Assembly: GCA_964428215.1 (NCBI GenBank) | Contig: CAYRXO010000158.1 | Span: 1-8,321 of the forward strand | DNA: 8,321 nucleotides | Source: Accumulibacter sp964428215 | GTDB taxonomy: Bacteria > Pseudomonadota > Gammaproteobacteria > Burkholderiales > Rhodocyclaceae | Direction: 5' to 3' | Shown: positions 6,804 through 8,321 of the stretch, one piece after another | Layout of the letters: each line of letters begins with the position of its first letter | Position numbering within the stretch: position 1 is the stretch's first letter | Made by a program: the position numbers and the translations under genes | The notes under the pieces: generated by a model | Database searches by the model: none | Seen by the model: the letters and a program-made list of their open reading frames with translations, nothing else | What the model was told of the DNA's origin: nothing

Positions 6804-6860
6804 GAAGGGAAAGGTTGCCTTCAACGCCAGTGAGCGACTTTCACATTGAAGGGTTTGTGT

Positions 6861-8321
6861 TCAGGCGCGGCGTGCACCGACCACGCCGGCGACGCCGTGC
6901 AGCAGCAGTAGAGTGCGGTTGAGCTGCGCGCTGTTGCCGACTTCGGCAGTGAACACCATATTGGCTTGCACACCGTGTGATTGCGAGTTGGAGGCGATGA
7001 CATTGATCCGCTCGCGCGCGAAGATGTCGGTCACGTCGCGCAGCAGCCCTTTCCGGTCATAGGCGTCGACGATGATGTCGACCGCGAAAACGCCGCCGGC
7101 TTCATCGCCCCAACTGGTCTCAATCACCCGCTCGGGAAACAGCGCGCGCAGATTGCCGAAATTGCTGCAATCGGCGCGATGCACCGAAACGCCGCGGCCA
7201 CGGGTGACGAAACCGACGATCGAATCGGGCGGCACCGGTTTGCAACAACCGGCCATCTGCGTCAGCAAACGACCGACGCCGACGATGAGCACGCCTTTTT
7301 CTGCCACTTCGCTCGCTGGCCGCAAACGGCGCGGCGGCATCTCACCGATCACCCGTTCATCCACCGGCATTTCGCTGCCGCGCACCGCCACCTGCAGTTG
7401 TCGCAGGTTCAGTCGCGCGCGCGCGACGTCGATGAACAGATCGTCACTGCTGGCGAAGCCCATTTTCGTCGCCAGTTCGTCGAGATTGACGCCGGTCTGC
7501 CCCATGCGCTGCAATTCACGGCTGACGATCGCCCGCCCTTCGGCCAGGGTATCTTCCAGCGCCAGATTGGCGAACCACTGCCGGACCTTCGCGCGCGCGC
7601 GATGCGTGCAGAGATAGCCGAGTGCCGGATTGAGCCAGTCGCGCGATGGACCGCCCTGTTTGGCGAGCAGAATTTCGATGCGCTGACCGGTAGCCAAGGG
7701 GGTATTCAACGGCACCAGCGCGCCATCGACCTTCGCGCCGCGGCAACGATGGCCGATGTCGGTATGCACACGGTAGGCGAAATCGACCGGTGTCGCGCCG
7801 CGCGCCAGATCGACGACGCGTCCCTGCGGAGTCAGCACATAGACCGTTTCGTCGAACGCCGCCTGCTTGTAGTGCTTGACCCAGTCCGAGGCGTCGGCCA
7901 CTTCTTCGCGCCAGGCAAGCAACTGCCGTAACCAGGCGATTTTCTCGTCGTAGCGGTCTTCCGGCGTCGCGCCGCTGCCTTCCTTGTAACGCCAGTGCGC
8001 GGCGACGCCCAGTTCGGCATGGCGATGCATTTCGTGGGTGCGAATCTGCACTTCCAGCGCGCGACCGTCCGGACAGTGCACCGCGGTGTGCAGCGAACGG
8101 TAATCGTTGCCTTTCGGGTTGGAGATGTAGTCGTCGAATTCCTTGGGAATCGGCGACCATAGATGATGGACGATGCCCAGCGTGGAGTAGCAATCCTTTT
8201 CTTCATCGACGACCACGCGTAGCGCGCGCAGATCGTAGACCTCCGAGAAATCGACGCCTTTTTTGCGCATCTTGTTCCAGATGCTGTAGATGTGTTTCGG
8301 GCGGCCATAAACTTCAGCATG
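6861..8321 (-). CDS. relA: RelA, ribosome-dependent (p)ppGpp synthetase (N-terminus outside the window)
   Basis: The frame runs to the window edge. Its first visible residues, A-E-V-Y-G-R-P-K-H-I-Y-S-I-W, are synthetase-domain sequence, so the ATG at 8270 is internal. About 486 residues of an expected 700-750 are present. In order they are: the rest of the synthetase (VYDLRALRVVV, PKEFDDYISNPKGNDYRSLHTAV, EVQIRT, HAELGVAAHWRYKEG); a TGS domain (VYVLTPQGRVVDLARGAT...); a helical linker; the zinc-finger-like CC domain (QMAGCCKPVPPDS with H-R-A-D-C further on); and a C-terminal ACT/RRM domain (DIIVDAYDRKGLLRDVTDIFARERI). The acidic E-F-D-D (8130-8141) is the EXDD form found in monofunctional RelA, where bifunctional SpoT/Rel enzymes have RXKD. 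The protein binds stalled ribosomes carrying uncharged tRNA and transfers pyrophosphate from ATP to GDP or GTP in the stringent response. The C-terminus is complete. Confidence 0.95.
   Translation of the reverse strand, partial: HAEVYGRPKHIYSIWNKMRKKGVDFSEVYDLRALRVVVDEEKDCYSTLGIVHHLWSPIPKEFDDYISNPKGNDYRSLHTAVHCPDGRALEVQIRTHEMHRHAELGVAAHWRYKEGSGATPEDRYDEKIAWLRQLLAWREEVADASDWVKHYKQAAFDETVYVLTPQGRVVDLARGATPVDFAYRVHTDIGHRCRGAKVDGALVPLNTPLATGQRIEILLAKQGGPSRDWLNPALGYLCTHRARAKVRQWFANLALEDTLAEGRAIVSRELQRMGQTGVNLDELATKMGFASSDDLFIDVARARLNLRQLQVAVRGSEMPVDERVIGEMPPRRLRPASEVAEKGVLIVGVGRLLTQMAGCCKPVPPDSIVGFVTRGRGVSVHRADCSNFGNLRALFPERVIETSWGDEAGGVFAVDIIVDAYDRKGLLRDVTDIFARERINVIASNSQSHGVQANMVFTAEVGNSAQLNRTLLLLHGVAGVVGARRA
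7413..7426. repeat. Alternating CG palindrome inside relA, copy 1
   Basis: TCGCGCGCGCGCGA is a perfect 14-base palindrome of alternating C and G. On the relA strand it lies in codons for V-A-R-A-R-L. An identical copy is at 7589-7602. High GC with Ala/Arg repeats explains it adequately. Such tracts can adopt Z-DNA under supercoiling. Confidence 0.5.
7589..7602. repeat. Alternating CG palindrome inside relA, copy 2
   Basis: This is the same 14-base sequence as at 7413-7426, here in codons for H-R-A-R-A-K. The two copies start 176 bases apart. Probably a product of Ala/Arg codon choice rather than a functional site. Confidence 0.5.

Noticed and set aside
6981..7931. Long open frame of 316 codons on the + strand
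   Set aside because: It is entirely antisense to relA, which has unmistakable domains. Its translation is His/Arg/Asp-rich with no domain, as expected for a shadow of a GC-rich gene.
6861..8321. Assignment of the stringent-response gene as SpoT/bifunctional Rel
   Set aside because: The visible EFDD motif and the surrounding sequence are of the monofunctional RelA type. The hydrolase region itself is outside the window, so this rests on the synthetase signature.

Overview
The window is GC-rich, densely coding bacterial DNA. The RelA protein, the T6SS-type FHA/PP2C pair and the overall codon style suggest a betaproteobacterium, perhaps Rhodocyclaceae-like. That placement is inferred from protein character only, not from a marker gene or a search.

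Region 1 (1-2866, + strand) is a broken accessory, probably defence-related locus. The window opens inside an AAA/DUF4143 protein, whose Walker motifs lie off the left edge. Just after the DUF4143 'AIEVK' motif the reading frame passes, without a stop, into the middle of a different large protein. This second protein resembles the post-ATPase half of a NACHT/STAND-like NTPase. The fused frame then goes out of register near 2250 and ends at 2306. The C-terminal nuclease-like domain of the same STAND-type family continues in another frame to 2866, where its last segment also looks lost. The simplest reading is successive deletions that fused two genes. A misassembly is the main alternative.

Region 2 (2867-3125) is a gene-poor joint between this debris and the next block.

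Region 3 (3126-6745, + strand) has three genes. The first is an FHA-domain protein with a TagH-type C-terminal domain. The second is a PP2C-family Ser/Thr phosphatase (PppA-like). The third is a glycine-zipper lipoprotein of unknown function. The FHA and PP2C proteins are the reader and eraser halves of the threonine-phosphorylation switch known to control type VI secretion. No kinase or T6SS structural gene is visible in the window.

Region 4 (6861-8321, - strand) is the C-terminal two thirds of relA, the ribosome-activated (p)ppGpp synthetase. It is convergent with the lipoprotein gene. A long hairpin sits in the 115-bp gap between the two stop codons.

No tRNA, rRNA, CRISPR array or intact transposase was seen.
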